This document shows, in pieces, positions 1-44,671 of a DNA stretch of 64,000 nt. A model generated the notes under the pieces. That model made no database searches and was not told the DNA's origin. It saw only the letters and a program-made list of their open reading frames with translations. This DNA is from Paragorgia papillata (taxonomy: Eukaryota; Cnidaria; Anthozoa; Scleralcyonacea; Coralliidae), in the NCBI GenBank assembly GCA_035771165.1, contig JAWNZC010000238.1, positions 1,105,001 through 1,169,000 of the forward strand, given 5' to 3'. The position numbers and the translations under genes were made by a program. The stretch's first letter is position 1. Each line of letters begins with the position of its first letter.

Positions 1-32897
<32,897 letters not shown>

Positions 32898-33291
32898 TCT
32901 TCTTGCAACGGTCAAATTGTTTTTCAGCAAGCTTGTCAAATACAAATGGCAGCCGCCATGTTTTCCAACAGATAAGGGGATTGGTAGTGAGTTTATTTCT
33001 TTTACGGCATTTTTTTCGGTAAACATATCGAGAAAATGTCGACCACTGTAAAAACAGCAGTAAAACGTAATTCAATAATTACGAAACATTTCAACAGCTT
33101 GAAAAACTGCTACATCTCTTGACGTTATATAGGCACCAAACAAAGCATTTACATTTCACTTTGAATTAACGAAATCTCCAATTTTAGTTTTATTACATTT
33201 GGACTAAAATGTCGGCTTTTTGTTTAGGCGGCAAAAAAATGAGCGCGTACAAACTTGACCCAGACCTCCTTGTTGCTACGCGAGATCAAAC
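32898..33291. promoter_or_regulatory. Bidirectional promoter interval POLR3A/TMEM67
   Basis: 394 bp between two divergent ATG codons, free of the repeats that crowd the rest of the window. GTTGCTA at 33272-33278 is an RFX/X-box half site; ciliary genes such as TMEM67 are commonly RFX targets. A weak GTTATATAGG lies at 33124. Transcription starts cannot be placed from sequence. Confidence 0.65.
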
Positions 33292-36200
33292 ATGGCGCGT
33301 TGTTTACATGCCAATTTCAAGCTTTTGTGTGTAATTTTCCTTATATTTCGTCCTGCTTTCTCGTTTGAAATTGGATTTTCGACGGTAGAAAACTGTAAGA
33401 CGGAGAAGAAGTTTTTTCAGGTTTCTAATCTACAGTGTGTTGATTGTGATGTGGATAAAGACGGACGTAAAGTGGTATCAACAGATGGTCTTTCTTGCAC
33501 CTGCAACCAAGGGTTTAAAATAACTGAGTATTTTGGCGGACCTACAGTGAAATGCTCTGCATGTCCTAGTGGGAAAGTCACTTCGGAGGACAAATGGTTT
33601 TGTCTTTCTTGTCAAACCGGTAGTGCTGTAAATGGAGTTTCGTGTAAACCTGAATGTCCCGAGAATAGAATAGCAATCGATAGAGACTCGAATGGAGCCC
33701 GCCGAAGTCAAAGACTGTGCCTTGAATGTCAGAAAGGAACCGCTGTCTACCCTAGGGGAGAACTGTGTCAGAGATGTCCGTCTTGTAATCTCTCTTCTCC
33801 CACTGCAGATCCCAAACTGCTGAAAGCATATAGCACTGATATAACGTACGACAATGGCGTCAAATTTGAAAGTGGGTTTTTTGAACACAACTTTGTTGTA
33901 GCCAAAACACTATGCGAGGATAAATTCAATTACACTGCATGTCAGCTGCTCGGAAACTTGTGTGTGATGCTCGATTATAAAAATGAAAAAGCTAGTGCTT
34001 GTCAGGAGTATCTGGACTTGGTCAGTAACCCCCCTGGTAGGCAGGTGAAAGTAAAGAGCAAAACTGAGTCTGAGAATGCCAACTGGCCTGAATGGATGCC
34101 GTGGTTATATTACCTGAACAGCCAAGAGGATGCACCTATGGTACTTAATAGTGACGATATCTCCATAAAGTTTAAGATTGGTCAATCTTTACCATTTGTA
34201 TTAGCTGTATACGCTGCAAATGGTTCCTTCGTTGATCTCAAGACAAACATCGATGAACTTCAAATGTGTAAGGACAAACCATCGAAATTAAGTGCAGTGA
34301 ATAAATTTGCAACGCTGTATGAAAACTCTTGTGAGTTGTCGGTGAAAAAGCTCTGGGAACAGAAGGATATGTTATTTTACGACCTCTATTTTAAGTTGCC
34401 TGGTGACAGTCTTTACGCTTTGCCACTGGTTTTGGAGAATTTCAAAGACAATAAGGGATCATCGGTCAATAATGGAGATTCCTTTAAGAACTGGAGGCTC
34501 CTTCGTCGGTTCTTCCTTGTTGATAATGTAAGTGGAAAGTCTGGTAAAAATCAAAAGGCTACATCCGTTGATCAGGTGATTCGAATTGCAGAGAAAGTGG
34601 AGATAAAGTTAAGGTTAAGAAATGGTCAAGGGCAAATTTTCCCCCCATTCATTCGAATAAGGTACAAGACTTTGACAGTGACTCAAGACATCTTAAACAG
34701 AGATCCAGTGGTATCAGTGTATTTCAAGGTTTATTATGAGATGGATGTCTCCTCAATCAATAACGATATAAAGGTAATGTTGAAATTTATTGCAAAATGT
34801 ACAGTAGTGTAGAGTAGCATATTAGGGATAGAAAAAAGTGCATTGATGTATTGGTGTGAAACAAGTACACAAACCATTGCAGTGTATAACATGTTGTACA
34901 ATGGTCAGAATTGTTGCGAGGCAAGTTAGAGGAACCATTGCAGTGTGTAACATGTTATGTACATGTAATGGTCAAGATCATTGTGAGACAAGTACACAAA
35001 CCATTTGCAGCATATAACATGCTGTGCAATGGTCAAAATTGTTGCGAGGCATGTTACATGAACCATTGCAGTGTAATAATTATGTTGTGCAGTGATCAAG
35101 ATCATCAAGTTGCACAAATCATTGCAGTGTGTAATATGCTGTGCAATGGCCAAGATCATTGTGAGACAAGCTGCACAAATCATTGCACTGTGTAACATGC
35201 TGTGCAATGGTCAAGATTGTTGTGAGACAAGTTGCACAAAGCCATTGCAGTGTGTAACATGCTGTGCAATGATCAAGATCATTGTGAGACAAGTTGCACA
35301 AACCATTGCAGTGAGACAAGTTGCATGAATCATTGCAGTGTGTAACATGCTGTGCAATGGTCAAGATCATTGTGAGGCAAGTTGCACGTCGAACCATTGC
35401 AGTGTGTAACATGCTGTTCAATGGTCAAGATCATTGTCAGGCAAGTTACATGAACCATTGCAGTGTGTAACATGCTGTTCAATGGTCAAGATCATTGTGA
35501 GGCAAGTTGCACAAACCATTGCAGTGTGTAACATGCTGTTCAATGGTCAAGATCATTGTGAGGCAAGTTACATGAAGCACTGCAGTGTGTAACATGCTGT
35601 GCATGTATATTTGTCCCAGGTCCAAGTTCTGCTTGATAGTTGATGCAGTTATCAGATTATAGTTTCACATTGTGAAAATAGTCTTCCAGTTTAATTCTAC
35701 CAAACACCGCAGGTTACCTTTGGGTACTCTGTTTGCCTCCTGTAGTAACACTGGGATAGCCCTTACTGGACCTTTAGAGAGGTTGTTGCAAGTTGCAAGA
35801 AAAATCACATCGTGTAACAGCACCTTAACCAATGAGCTACTGGGACTCACATGATTTGAACGTAGATTGAGTTCGATGTACTGTATTATGACATTTTATT
35901 ATATGGCTTTGTGATATCCTGAGTTCTGATTGGTCAACGCACGGTCCGTAAAAATGCGTATCCGGACCACGGTCCGTCTTTTTCCGTATCCGGACCGCTG
36001 TCCCGGATGTCGATTTTGCTCGCGTGAATTTCTAAGGTTTTCACACTAAGTTTGATACAATAATTATCGGAAAACTTGAAATAGCCATATAATAAACGCT
36101 TTATTAACCTCGTTTACTCGGTCTGTACGGGAAAATATCAGACCTCGGTCTTTTTTGTACGAACCTCGCCTACGGCTCGGTCCGTACTGTCAAGACGTCG

Positions 36201-39200
36201 GTCTGATATTTTCCCGTACAGACCTCGTTCTCGGTTAATAATCTCTTAATATACTGTTATGCGTAAGTATGATGATATTTAATGTCGTAATGCTTGTTCA
36301 GAGAGGAAATCGAAAACATGCATTACGACATTAACATATATCATATCATATTTGCACATAGCAGTATATAATGTTATGCATCAAACTCAACCTTACGTTC
36401 AAATCATTTGAGTCCCACTACTGTAGTTTAATGGTTAGAGCGTCTCACTGGTAATCAGAAGGTTGTGGGTTGGAATCCCGCTTGGGAACGCTTGCATGGG
36501 AATTAGTTTTCTGGGTAAAATAGCGCGAAGAACATTTACACTCAATTCTCATATCCGCGAGCTAGCATATCGATTTCTTCTCTTAGACCCCGTTTACACT
36601 AGAGTAAAAGTTTCCGGATTCACTTCGTACCGGAGTATTCGGATTCGTTAGGCGTTTACATTACAACAGTATTCGCAGATTCGGCCCTTTACACTAAACT
36701 CGGAATTCCTTTAATTCAGTTAATATGTTGACCATGTTGGTTCCACCGCAACCTCACATGACTACGAGCGGAAGAGCATCCGAATTCATCGGAATAACGG
36801 TTCACAGTACGTATTGTCTCGGATTCAAAAGTATTCGGATACGAAGTTTCTACATTTTTTTCCGGATTCGAAATCTCCGGATACGTGATCAAACCGGAAA
36901 GTTTTTATTCCGGATTCATTCTTTTGTGTGTAAACGGCAAAACGAATCCGGTACTAAAACGTTCTGGATTCGTCACGAATCCGAAAACTTTTGCTCTAGT
37001 GTAAACGGGGTCTTAGGGGCTGTTCACACGAGACCGGGTTATCTCGGGGGGTAGGGATAACTCGGGGGCTAGGGATAACTCGGGGGCTAGGGTCAAAGTT
37101 GACCCTATTTCACACGATAAAACGAAACTACCGAGTTGTCCCTGGCCCCCGAGATAACCCTAGCTTCATGTGAACGCTTCACCCCGAGTTATCCCGAGCA
37201 ACAGCATAAATACGCATGCCTAAGTTTACCCTACCCCCCGAGATAACTCGGGTGAAAGCGTTCACATGGAGGTAGGGATAACTCGGGGGCTAGGGTTACC
37301 CTATCGCTCCGACCGAGTTATCCCTGTCCCCCAAGTTATCTCGGTCTCATGTGAACGGTTTACTTTTTTAACATGGAAATAAACTAACACCGAGATATCT
37401 CGGGGGATAGGGATAACCCTACCCCCCGAGATAACTCGCCTCATGTGAACAGGCCCCCTTTTTTGTTACGGATTGGCCTTCCGTCCACACGTAAACGATG
37501 AAGCGGTTATCAAAAACGGAACTTTTCGAAGACGGTCTCCAATTTTTTTGAAAACGGATAAAAAAGTTGCGTTTTCAAACGAAAACAGATACATGTGGAC
37601 AAGGCCTTAACGTTACTTAAGGCCTGGCCAAACGCTTTCAACATTTCATGCAACATCGTTCAACATTGTTGAACGCATGTTGAACGAAAATTTAAACATG
37701 TTCAAATTTCGTTCAACACCATTCAACAACGTTCAACATCATTCAACAGGGTGGCCAAACGCTCTCAACATGTTGAATCACGGTTGAATTCAACAATGTT
37801 GAACGATGTTGAATGAAATGTTGAAAGCGTTTGGCCAGGCCTTTAGGTATACGTGTAGTGCATATGGGTACGTTTGCGAGCTTGGTGTAATGTAACAGAC
37901 GTTCGGTACTTTGCTAGTCGTTTGTAAAGTTCGAAGAACATTTACAGTCAAACCAGATGTTCTTTCCCACACGACCTTGAAATATTGACAGCAACATTGC
38001 AATGTTGACTTGCAAACGGTCACGGCGACTTCTTGGCAAGTTGCTAAAAATTCGCATTTTAAATAAAGAACTTCACATAACATGAAGTTATATTGAAAGT
38101 CAGACCAATTAACTTTAAGTGAACTTCATGTTATGTGAAATTCAATATTTAAAATGCGAATTTTTAGCAACTTGCCAAGGAGTCGCCGTGACCGTTTGCA
38201 AGTCAACATTGCAATGTTGCTGTCAATATTGCAAGGTCGTGCGGGAAAGAACATCCGGTTTGACTGTAAGTCAATTGTATACTTAATACCATTCATAGTA
38301 TCATTCACACGGCCCCATGAAAAACAACCCTCTTATGGGTTGATGTGGTCACCGTGTTTAAAGTGCCACTAACACCCAAATTATTTTCTCGGGATTCAAA
38401 TAGCCCTTGTTGAGTATATTAGCACCAGCATATCTTTTCTGTTATTGAACACTTCTTTCATTTTTTATGCCCCTTCAAACTTGCAAAATTTCGCATCTGT
38501 TTGTCCCATGGCGGAGCAGTGAGGGGAATGGGTATAGGATGCGTATGACGTAATACCAGGAATTCGTCTTCAAAAATCTATAAAGTGTAGTACACTGGAA
38601 CTATAATGAAAAATATCGCCAAACTGGCTATAAACGTAACCTGGGTACGTTCTTTCCTATTTACTTTACAGTAAAAAAAATATAGAATTCCTGGTATTAC
38701 GTCACAAACCCTTCTCGACGCAGTCTCCCAAGTGCTCCGTCGTGTCCGTCATTATCGCCACTTCAATCGATTCTTAAATCAAGAGGATTTTACCAATTTA
38801 GTTAATTTATATTGCATTCTTCATCATTTGGATTGGCGATGTTTATTCGTGCAAAAAACTTTTTGGGGTTAGTGGCACTTTAAAGATTATTAAATAAATA
38901 ATATGTATTGTTATTTACCAGACTGTTGTTGGTGTCTTGTCTGGCGTTGCTCTGGCATACGCTCTGGCATTGGTCTACAGTTGGAAACGTCGTGGTGGTA
39001 TTGAAGTCGTCGGATTTGGTACCATGTTACATTTCATCGCGTTCGTCTTGGGTGCCCTGTCTACAATGTATTTCTGGATTCTCTTTGGAATGTCAACCCT
39101 GTGGCTTATCTTCTTCAAAGAGCAAGACATCGTGTACCGACTACTTCCTACTTCGAACCAGGAGAACATCTTTCGTAATTTACTCATAATTTCGTTCGTC

Positions 39201-42200
39201 TTCAAACTCGTCGATCTCTACCATGTCATCTCCTTCCAAATCAACATCGATGTCTTCTTCATAGACTGGGAACGACCACGCCCTCTTCCACGTGGCAACA
39301 ACCAATCCGTAGACGCGAAAGCACCGGTCAGCGTCTGGCGAACGCTCTTTATTGGAAACGAATGGAACGAGTTACAGACTTTACGGAAAATTAGCCCAGA
39401 AATACAAATCGGGTTGGTGCTATTCTTTCTAAAAGCCGCCGGCTTCGAGCATCTCACGACAACCGATCCCGTCCGACGGTACTCCGTAGACCCGACGACG
39501 GAATACGTCGGCGAGCAGAGCCACTTACTTCGGTTTGCCGTTGCGGTGCTTCTGTATATGTCGATCGCGTTTATCCAATGGTTGTTTTTCTCTTTCATCT
39601 ACGAACGCTTCCTGGGCGATCCTTTTGGTGACTTCATTGATCTGTGTTCAATGGCCAACGTCAGTGTGATGATTTTTCAGAGTAAGTTGTATGGTTATTA
39701 TTTACACGGTCGCTCGGTCCACGGTCGGTCCGATACGGACTTGCTCGAGATGCACGAACAGTTCAAACGCGAGGAGGATGATCTGTGCGGGAAAAGAGGC
39801 CTGGAGCCGAACTCCGAGAAACAGACATTTGAAGTGATGGTGACCAGGAAGTTTCGGGCGACCTATGACCGGTTTTACGAACCAATCCGATCTCAGACGC
39901 AAAATATGGAGCGGCGGAATGTACCGCCAATTCAAGGTATGTATATCTGATTGATGCTCGTCTCTAGACGTATAGTGGTTAGGTTAGTGGCGCACTCTAC
40001 CTACATACACTGCAAAATTACCCCTGTATTCTAAAAGCTCATTCACACCACTGATCTCAATAAAACTGGATGGGGCATGAGGCCGGATTTTGCGTGCCAG
40101 TTGTATGATGACGTGACCACTACCCAAGATGGCTGCCACTGAAGTTCATAACTTTCGTAGATTGAAAACAGACAAAAAGAGTTATTTTAAGAAAATTTAA
40201 ACGAATGTAAGGACACAAGAAGTACTTAATAAGGTTTAAGACGCTAATTTCTTGTATTTGTTTCAATTACTGAGCTGTAAAACTCTTTAAGTTTCGTTGT
40301 TTTTCTTCAGTGCGGACAACGAAGAAAGTTCACAATATAAACTGAAAAACGGACTATAAAATCTACGAAGAATTCAATTCCAAGTCTTAAATTGTACCTT
40401 TTATAGTAATCTTAAAGCCTTAACAATATCTCGTGTTGTGTACTTGCCATCTTTGACTGTATTTGTTGTTAAACAGTGAAAACTAAACGAACCGGTTGTT
40501 TGCTTTACGGCTTTTCCGACTCCCCCGGCACAGAGTACTTAATATTCCTCCCCCCAGATAATCTGACCGTGCTGACGTCAAGATTGCTTATGCCAATCAA
40601 CCTTGGGATTGGGAACAAGTTCTAAGGCCGCAATGCGTCATATGTTCCACTACGTAAGATGGCGGCGACTGGCACGAAATGTTTGACTGCTGGCCATAGG
40701 GAATGGCCTATCCAGTTTATATAGAGATCAGTGATTCACACTCGATGAGTGGCCCCACTCACTTAAATTGAATGGTTAGAGAGTGAGTGTAGTCTCATAC
40801 TCAGTGAGGGTGAGTGGAGACTCATTGAGTGTTGAGTTGCACTCATTGAGTGTGAGTGTGAGGGAGCTTTTAGAATACAGGTGTTAACGCTGTATATTAA
40901 TTTGGTTATGAAATACAACTATGGAGAATTTCTGAACACTTAAGACCAAGTTTTTACACAGACCTAAACTTAATTGATTGCTGCCGGGCCAACAGAAATC
41001 AAGATGTCACATTTGCCACCCCTTTCAATATCGCTTTAATTTTGACCATTATGTTTTTTATTATATCACGTGAGCGGTCTTAACGCGACTTTCTGCAATT
41101 TGATTGGTTCTTGCATGAGCGGTCTTTACAAACCGGTAAAGACCGGTCACTACAAAAATTGAAGAAAAAAACATCAGAAAATTAAGCAAGACAAGCTAAC
41201 TAAAAAACCTGGGCCATATAATAAAAACCTTATTAACTTCGCATGGTCGGTCAATAAGTTTTTAATTAAAATTGTTATTGTGCAATTTTAATACAATTTT
41301 GTTTTTGTTATTAATAATTGTTATTATAGTTATGGTGACATAGACCTTTAACCTTTTATCCGGCAGTGTTGCCGTTTGGCAACTTAGTTTTACGCCAGAC
41401 GATTTTACAGTGCTGGAATTTTATGTATCTTGCAGGAAATATTTGTCAGTTTTTTTAATCCAAGTCAAAGTTTAAAGATAAATTTCCTATTCTTCAAAAA
41501 ATCGTCACGGTCACACAATCACACAATTTTGATGGGCATCACTTTTGATCGAATATCAAGTTTCATATTCGATGACTCATCTTTCTATATTCTTGCCAAA
41601 CCCAACGGCGATTTGTAAACAATTCGAAAGTGCTTTGAAGGTTTATTACATGACCTTTACCTGTCTAAGTTTCGTATATCCTTGCGCAAATGACGCAACG
41701 ATTTGTTCTAGAAAACAATGAAATATTTATCATTTCAGTATAGTGTTGCTGTTGCAGGCTGCAGCTGTCATTGTGCATTTGCAAGAATGCAAGCTGCTTT
41801 TATCTTATTCAACTGTTTCAGCATTTCGATTTTTGACGCTAGTACTTGTATTACGTAGTATTCAATTGAAAAAGTTCGCTATTTCAAAGTATGTAGAGAT
41901 ACCACATTCAGATAAATTATGGTTTTGAGATACAAACTTGCACAAACTGGTGGTATCACAACTTATAAAATTGAAAAATTCTATCAGGCAGGAAATCGTT
42001 AATTTAATTTAGCAGGAAATATTTATTTTTGGATTTTGCTGCCAGGAAGAAAAATGCTTTATCTAAGACTGCGATTTTACTCGTCAAGTGGAGGTCTCCT
42101 GATAACCTGCCCGATAAATGATTAAGAATACAGGAGCAAACATATGCATGGTTGTACTTCAATAGACCATTTGCACGATGACGTGAGATGGCGTTGGGTG

Positions 42201-43674
42201 ACTAGGGTTTCGGCTAAAAAAGAAACCGTCCAGTCCTTTCGCGGCTTTTCCAAAATTTGCCGCCAAATTTTTAATTTTTTTTCAAAGTTGTCAAGTTTCA
42301 GCGAGTCTCAAGATTTTAGCAATCTTTTTGATACCCTAACCACAACATAAACCCTAATCCGAAATCTGGTTTACCCCCTAGATTTTTGGAAAAACATATT
42401 TGACATATTTTGGAAAAACCGTGAAATTAAAGGACGCGCAGGGTCCCTTTGAGTCATCAGTGGAAACCCTAGAATACACGGATTATTTTAAGGAATTTTT
42501 ATCACTGACAAAGAGCTGAAAAAGGCATATAATCTAACTTCAGTAGCACGTTAAACAGCGATGGAGCACTGAGTAGCTCGGTGGTATACATAAGCGGCCC
42601 TCGTTTTCCCAATTTTTAATGATTTAATCCCTTTCGCACAGCATACATTCGCATGTTCAAAATAACAATGGTCAAACAGTAGCACACGGGCACAGACGCA
42701 TCGACCTGAGAGAAGCCTCAAGCATGTTATGTGGGGTTGGCTTGTTGGCACCGTTGGGTAGTCTGGCTAAATAGTAAGAACACTAGCGTTTTGTTTATTA
42801 GGGCGGTAGGGCCTGCTATAGTAGCTATGTTCGTGTATCTTGAAAGTTGAAATTAAAGGCATAAGGCTGTTAGTTTACGGTACGCTTAACGTTATCAGAA
42901 GATAGTGGAACCAAGGGTCCTTTTACTTATCGTCTTATTTGTGTATTTGCTAATTTAAATATTGATATTAAATAGTATATGTTGGAATGTAGTATGTACT
43001 GTGCCTTTGGACATAATTTCTGATGCAATCCTTTCACGAATAACACCCATTCTTAAATATTAAAGAAAAATTTATCGCTGCACAAAATTGCGCTTATCAC
43101 TGCACAAATCTCATTTATCACTGCAGAAATTGGTTATCACTGCACGTTAAAATAATCGCTGCTAGAATACTGGTAGTTGTAGTTAGCCAACGTCATCGTG
43201 CAAAGGGCGTATTGGAGGACAATTTCAAACCATCAGTTTACCATTTTAGGTCACTCAACGGGCGTGAACCTTTCGGTTGCCGTGCAACAGAGAATCGAAG
43301 CTTACTTGTCAGTCAACAAGTTCCTATCGGCATTCATTGATCATTCTTTACGCGACGTCGATTACGCCGTGAAGAATAAGTTACTATTTGAACGGATACT
43401 GGACTTAGAGCTTGGCGAGATGCCTCAAGACAAAGCTATCATGTACAATGATGATGCACGTTCCTTTACGAATGTGTTTTTCTTTGGTCATGAATGGACG
43501 CTGCTCTTGTGGGACTTCTTATTCTTTGCTATCGTCGATTACATTGCAGTGAATTTCGTGTTGGCAGCAGTGCTGACGTACTTTCAAAGTCGCATAGTGA
43601 AAGCCTTGAGAGAATTTTTTGGCGAGAAAAATCTGGCGAGGAAGACATTGGTGGATGAAAGGTTTCTTATATAG
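33292..43674 (+). CDS. TMEM67: TMEM67 (meckelin), complete, three coding exons
   Basis: Multi-pass membrane protein of the ciliary transition zone (MKS complex). Exons: 33292-34773, 38922-39936, 43250-43674, joined in phases 0 and 1 with GT-AG borders, giving 973 residues (human 995). Residues 1-25 are a signal peptide (MARCLHANFKLLCVIFLIFR). Residues ~30-190 are the Cys-rich domain with repeated CxxC. Next comes a beta-rich ectodomain to ~490. Membrane segments start right after the first junction (VVGVLSGVALAYALALVYSW). Conserved blocks include IDVFFIDWERP, GYYLHGRSVHGRSDTD, IDLCSMANVSV and the C-terminal KTLVDERFLI. No frameshift seen. Human TMEM67 has about 28 exons, so this copy is strikingly intron-poor. 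It is divergent from POLR3A and convergent with C2orf81. Confidence 0.97.
34850..35610 (+). repeat. ~75-85-bp minisatellite in TMEM67 intron 1
   Basis: About ten copies of a unit containing AACCATTGCAGTGTGTAACA, TGCTGTGCAATGGTCAAGAT and CATTGTGAGGCAAGTTGCAC. It begins ~80 bp after the exon 1 donor. TGCAATGGT and ACCATTGCA within each unit are complementary, so transcripts could form serial hairpins. Confidence 0.92.
35685..35880. repeat. Dispersed repeat plus tRNA-SINE fragment
   Basis: 35685-35790 matches 24765-24880 (TTTAATTCTACCAAACACCG, AACACTGGGA). 35818-35850 is a minus-strand SINE A-box region (AACCAATGAGCTACTGGGAC). Confidence 0.6.
35885..36255. mobile_element. Two-part MITE (segment then hairpin)
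   Basis: TTATTATATGGC at 35897 and GCCATATAATAA near 36085 bound the segment, with CTGATTGGTCAACGCACGG and GTCCGTA inside. The hairpin CTTTATTAACCTCGTTTACT ... TTCTCGGTTAATAA follows to 36245. A further small hairpin, ATTTAATGTCGTAATGC / GCATTACGACATTAA, spans 36249-36368. Confidence 0.7.
36400..36560 (+). mobile_element. tRNA-derived SINE
   Basis: TAGTTTAATGGTTAGAGCG (A box), anticodon loop CTGGTAA, TGTGGGTTGGAATCCCG (B box). Same subfamily as the SINE at 4986-5640; the acceptor stem is weak. Confidence 0.7.
36585..37842. mobile_element. Four MITEs back to back
   Basis: 36585-37015: ends AGACCCCGTTTACACTAGAG / complement, interior full of TTCGGATTC. 37018-37457: GGGGCTGTTCACACGAGACC / GAACAGGCCCC, interior arrays of GGGATAACTCGGGGGCTAGG. 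37459-37616: CCTTCCGTCCACACGTAAAC / GTGGACAAGGCC. 37619-37842: AAGGCCTGGCCAAACGCTTT / complement, interior GTTCAACAT repeats. Adjacent elements are only a few bases apart. Confidence 0.8.
37941..38270. mobile_element. CAGTCAAACC MITE, short copy
   Basis: CAGTCAAACCAGATGTTCTT at left and AAGAACATCCGGTTTGACTG at right, arms ~140 bp, with TTGCAATGTTGACTTGCAAA inside. Just left, 37845-37920 resembles SINE sequence (GTAATGTAACAGACGTTCGG). Confidence 0.85.
38358..38883. mobile_element. TTAA-bounded MITE next to TMEM67 exon 2
   Basis: TTAAAGTGCCACTAACACCC at 38358 and GGGGTTAGTGGCACTTTAA ending 38883. The second half contains TAGAATTCCTGGTATTACG, inverted relative to AATACCAGGAATTC at 38555. It stops 38 bp before the exon 2 acceptor. 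Confidence 0.85.
40022..40882. mobile_element. CCTGTATTCTAAAAGCTC MITE with nested element
   Basis: Outer ends CCTGTATTCTAAAAGCTC (40023) and complement (40864-40881); the remaining interior is GAGTGAGTGT-like repeats. Nested 40050-40733 has ends CACTGATCTCAATAAAACTGG / CCAGTTTATATAGAGATCAGTG (compare 9602-10374). Confidence 0.8.
41050..41270. mobile_element. Two-part MITE, short copy
   Basis: TTTATTATATCACGTGAGCG at left, GGGCCATATAATAAAAACC near 41213, then a shortened hairpin module (CTTATTAACTTCGCATGG). Contains TTTGATTGGTTCTTGCATGA. Confidence 0.6.
41271..42160. other. TMEM67 intron 2 sequence, nothing recognised
   Basis: AT-rich intronic DNA without visible terminal repeats, tandem structure or coding similarity. 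Confidence 0.55.
42161..43214. mobile_element. ~1.05-kb element with inverted ends
   Basis: CAATAGACCATTTGCACGATG near 42161 is inverted at 43191-43214 (CGTCATCGTGCAAAGGGCG). Around 43075-43170 are several repeats of TATCACTGCA. It ends 35 bp before the exon 3 acceptor junction. No transposase ORF. Confidence 0.65.
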
Positions 43675-43679
43675 AGTCG

Positions 43680-44390
43680 CACATGCTACTTCATCCTACC
43701 TGATCCTATATTATGCTAGCTTATCCTACCACATCCCACCATATCCTAATTCATCCCACCACATCCCACCTCGTCCTACTTTAACCTACCTTATCCCACT
43801 TTATCTTAGGACGGGGTACGATAAGGTAGGAATCCTCATCTCATCCTACCAGCCTCAATCCATCTTGCCATACCTCATTCTACCTTCTCCTAGCTTTCCC
43901 TATGTCATCCCACCTCATCCTATCATTCCACCTCATCCTACCTTATCCTATGTCACCCCACCTCATCCTACTTTATACTGTCATTCCACCTCATCCTACC
44001 TCGTCCCACCTCATCCTACCTTATCGTATGTCATTCCCCACCCCATCCTGCATCATCCCATCTTATCCTACTTCATCCCACTCCATTTTACGGTGCTTAC
44101 TTTGTGTTTCGCGCACGAATTTGTTATTCTTCGACTCTGACCCTGAAAACACCCTAATCCTAACCCTGATCCCAACCCCAATCCCAATCCTTACCCTAAT
44201 CCTAACCTCAATCCTAACCCTAATGCATATTCGTGCGCGAAACACAAAGTAATAACCCATTCTACTTCGTCCCACTCCATTCTACTTCGTCCCACTTCAT
44301 CCAACCTTACCATACCTCATCCCACCTCATCCTATTTCGTCCCAACTTTTCCCACCTCATCCTATTTCATCGATCCCAAACACCGTCAAG
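43680..44390 (+). repeat. Degenerate (CCTAC/CATCC)n pentamer array
   Basis: Pentamer/decamer repeat of TCATCCTACC and TCATCCCACC starting 6 bp after the TMEM67 stop codon, so it probably forms much of the 3' UTR or lies just beyond it. It is split at 44096-44256 by a MITE. ATTAAA at 44557 is a possible polyadenylation signal. Confidence 0.85.
44096..44256. mobile_element. Small MITE containing telomere-like CCCTAA repeats
   Basis: Ends TTACTTTGTGTTTCGCGCAC and GTGCGCGAAACACAAAGTAA. Between them, 44145-44225 is a degenerate CCCTAATCCTAACCCTGATC tract. The array resumes on both sides, so the unit was inserted as a block. Confidence 0.8.
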
Positions 44391-44671
44391 CCAATCCACA
44401 ACTTGCCGTCCTTTACTGTTTTACAGTACGTTCGCTTTAGGGCAAGCATTCCCGATAAAATGCAATAAGCCGATATCTGAGTTAAGGAATGGTAAATGTA
44501 CATATATACATTATTTATGCCTTCATTGTGTAATTTATAAACGTTTTTAAACAAATATTAAAGATGTAAAGTTTTGCATGGCAATGAGAGAGTGTAATCA
44601 GTCCCGAGCCCCCAACTCGGTACGAGTTACAGCCAACTCCTCACAACACAACCCCTCACTCAACCTCGTCC

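Noticed and set aside
34850..35610. CRISPR-like array
   Set aside because: Repeats are directly adjacent with no unique spacers of constant length; animal intron.
44145..44225. Interstitial telomere or chromosome-fusion scar
   Set aside because: The tract is degenerate and bounded by MITE inverted ends inside an otherwise continuous array.
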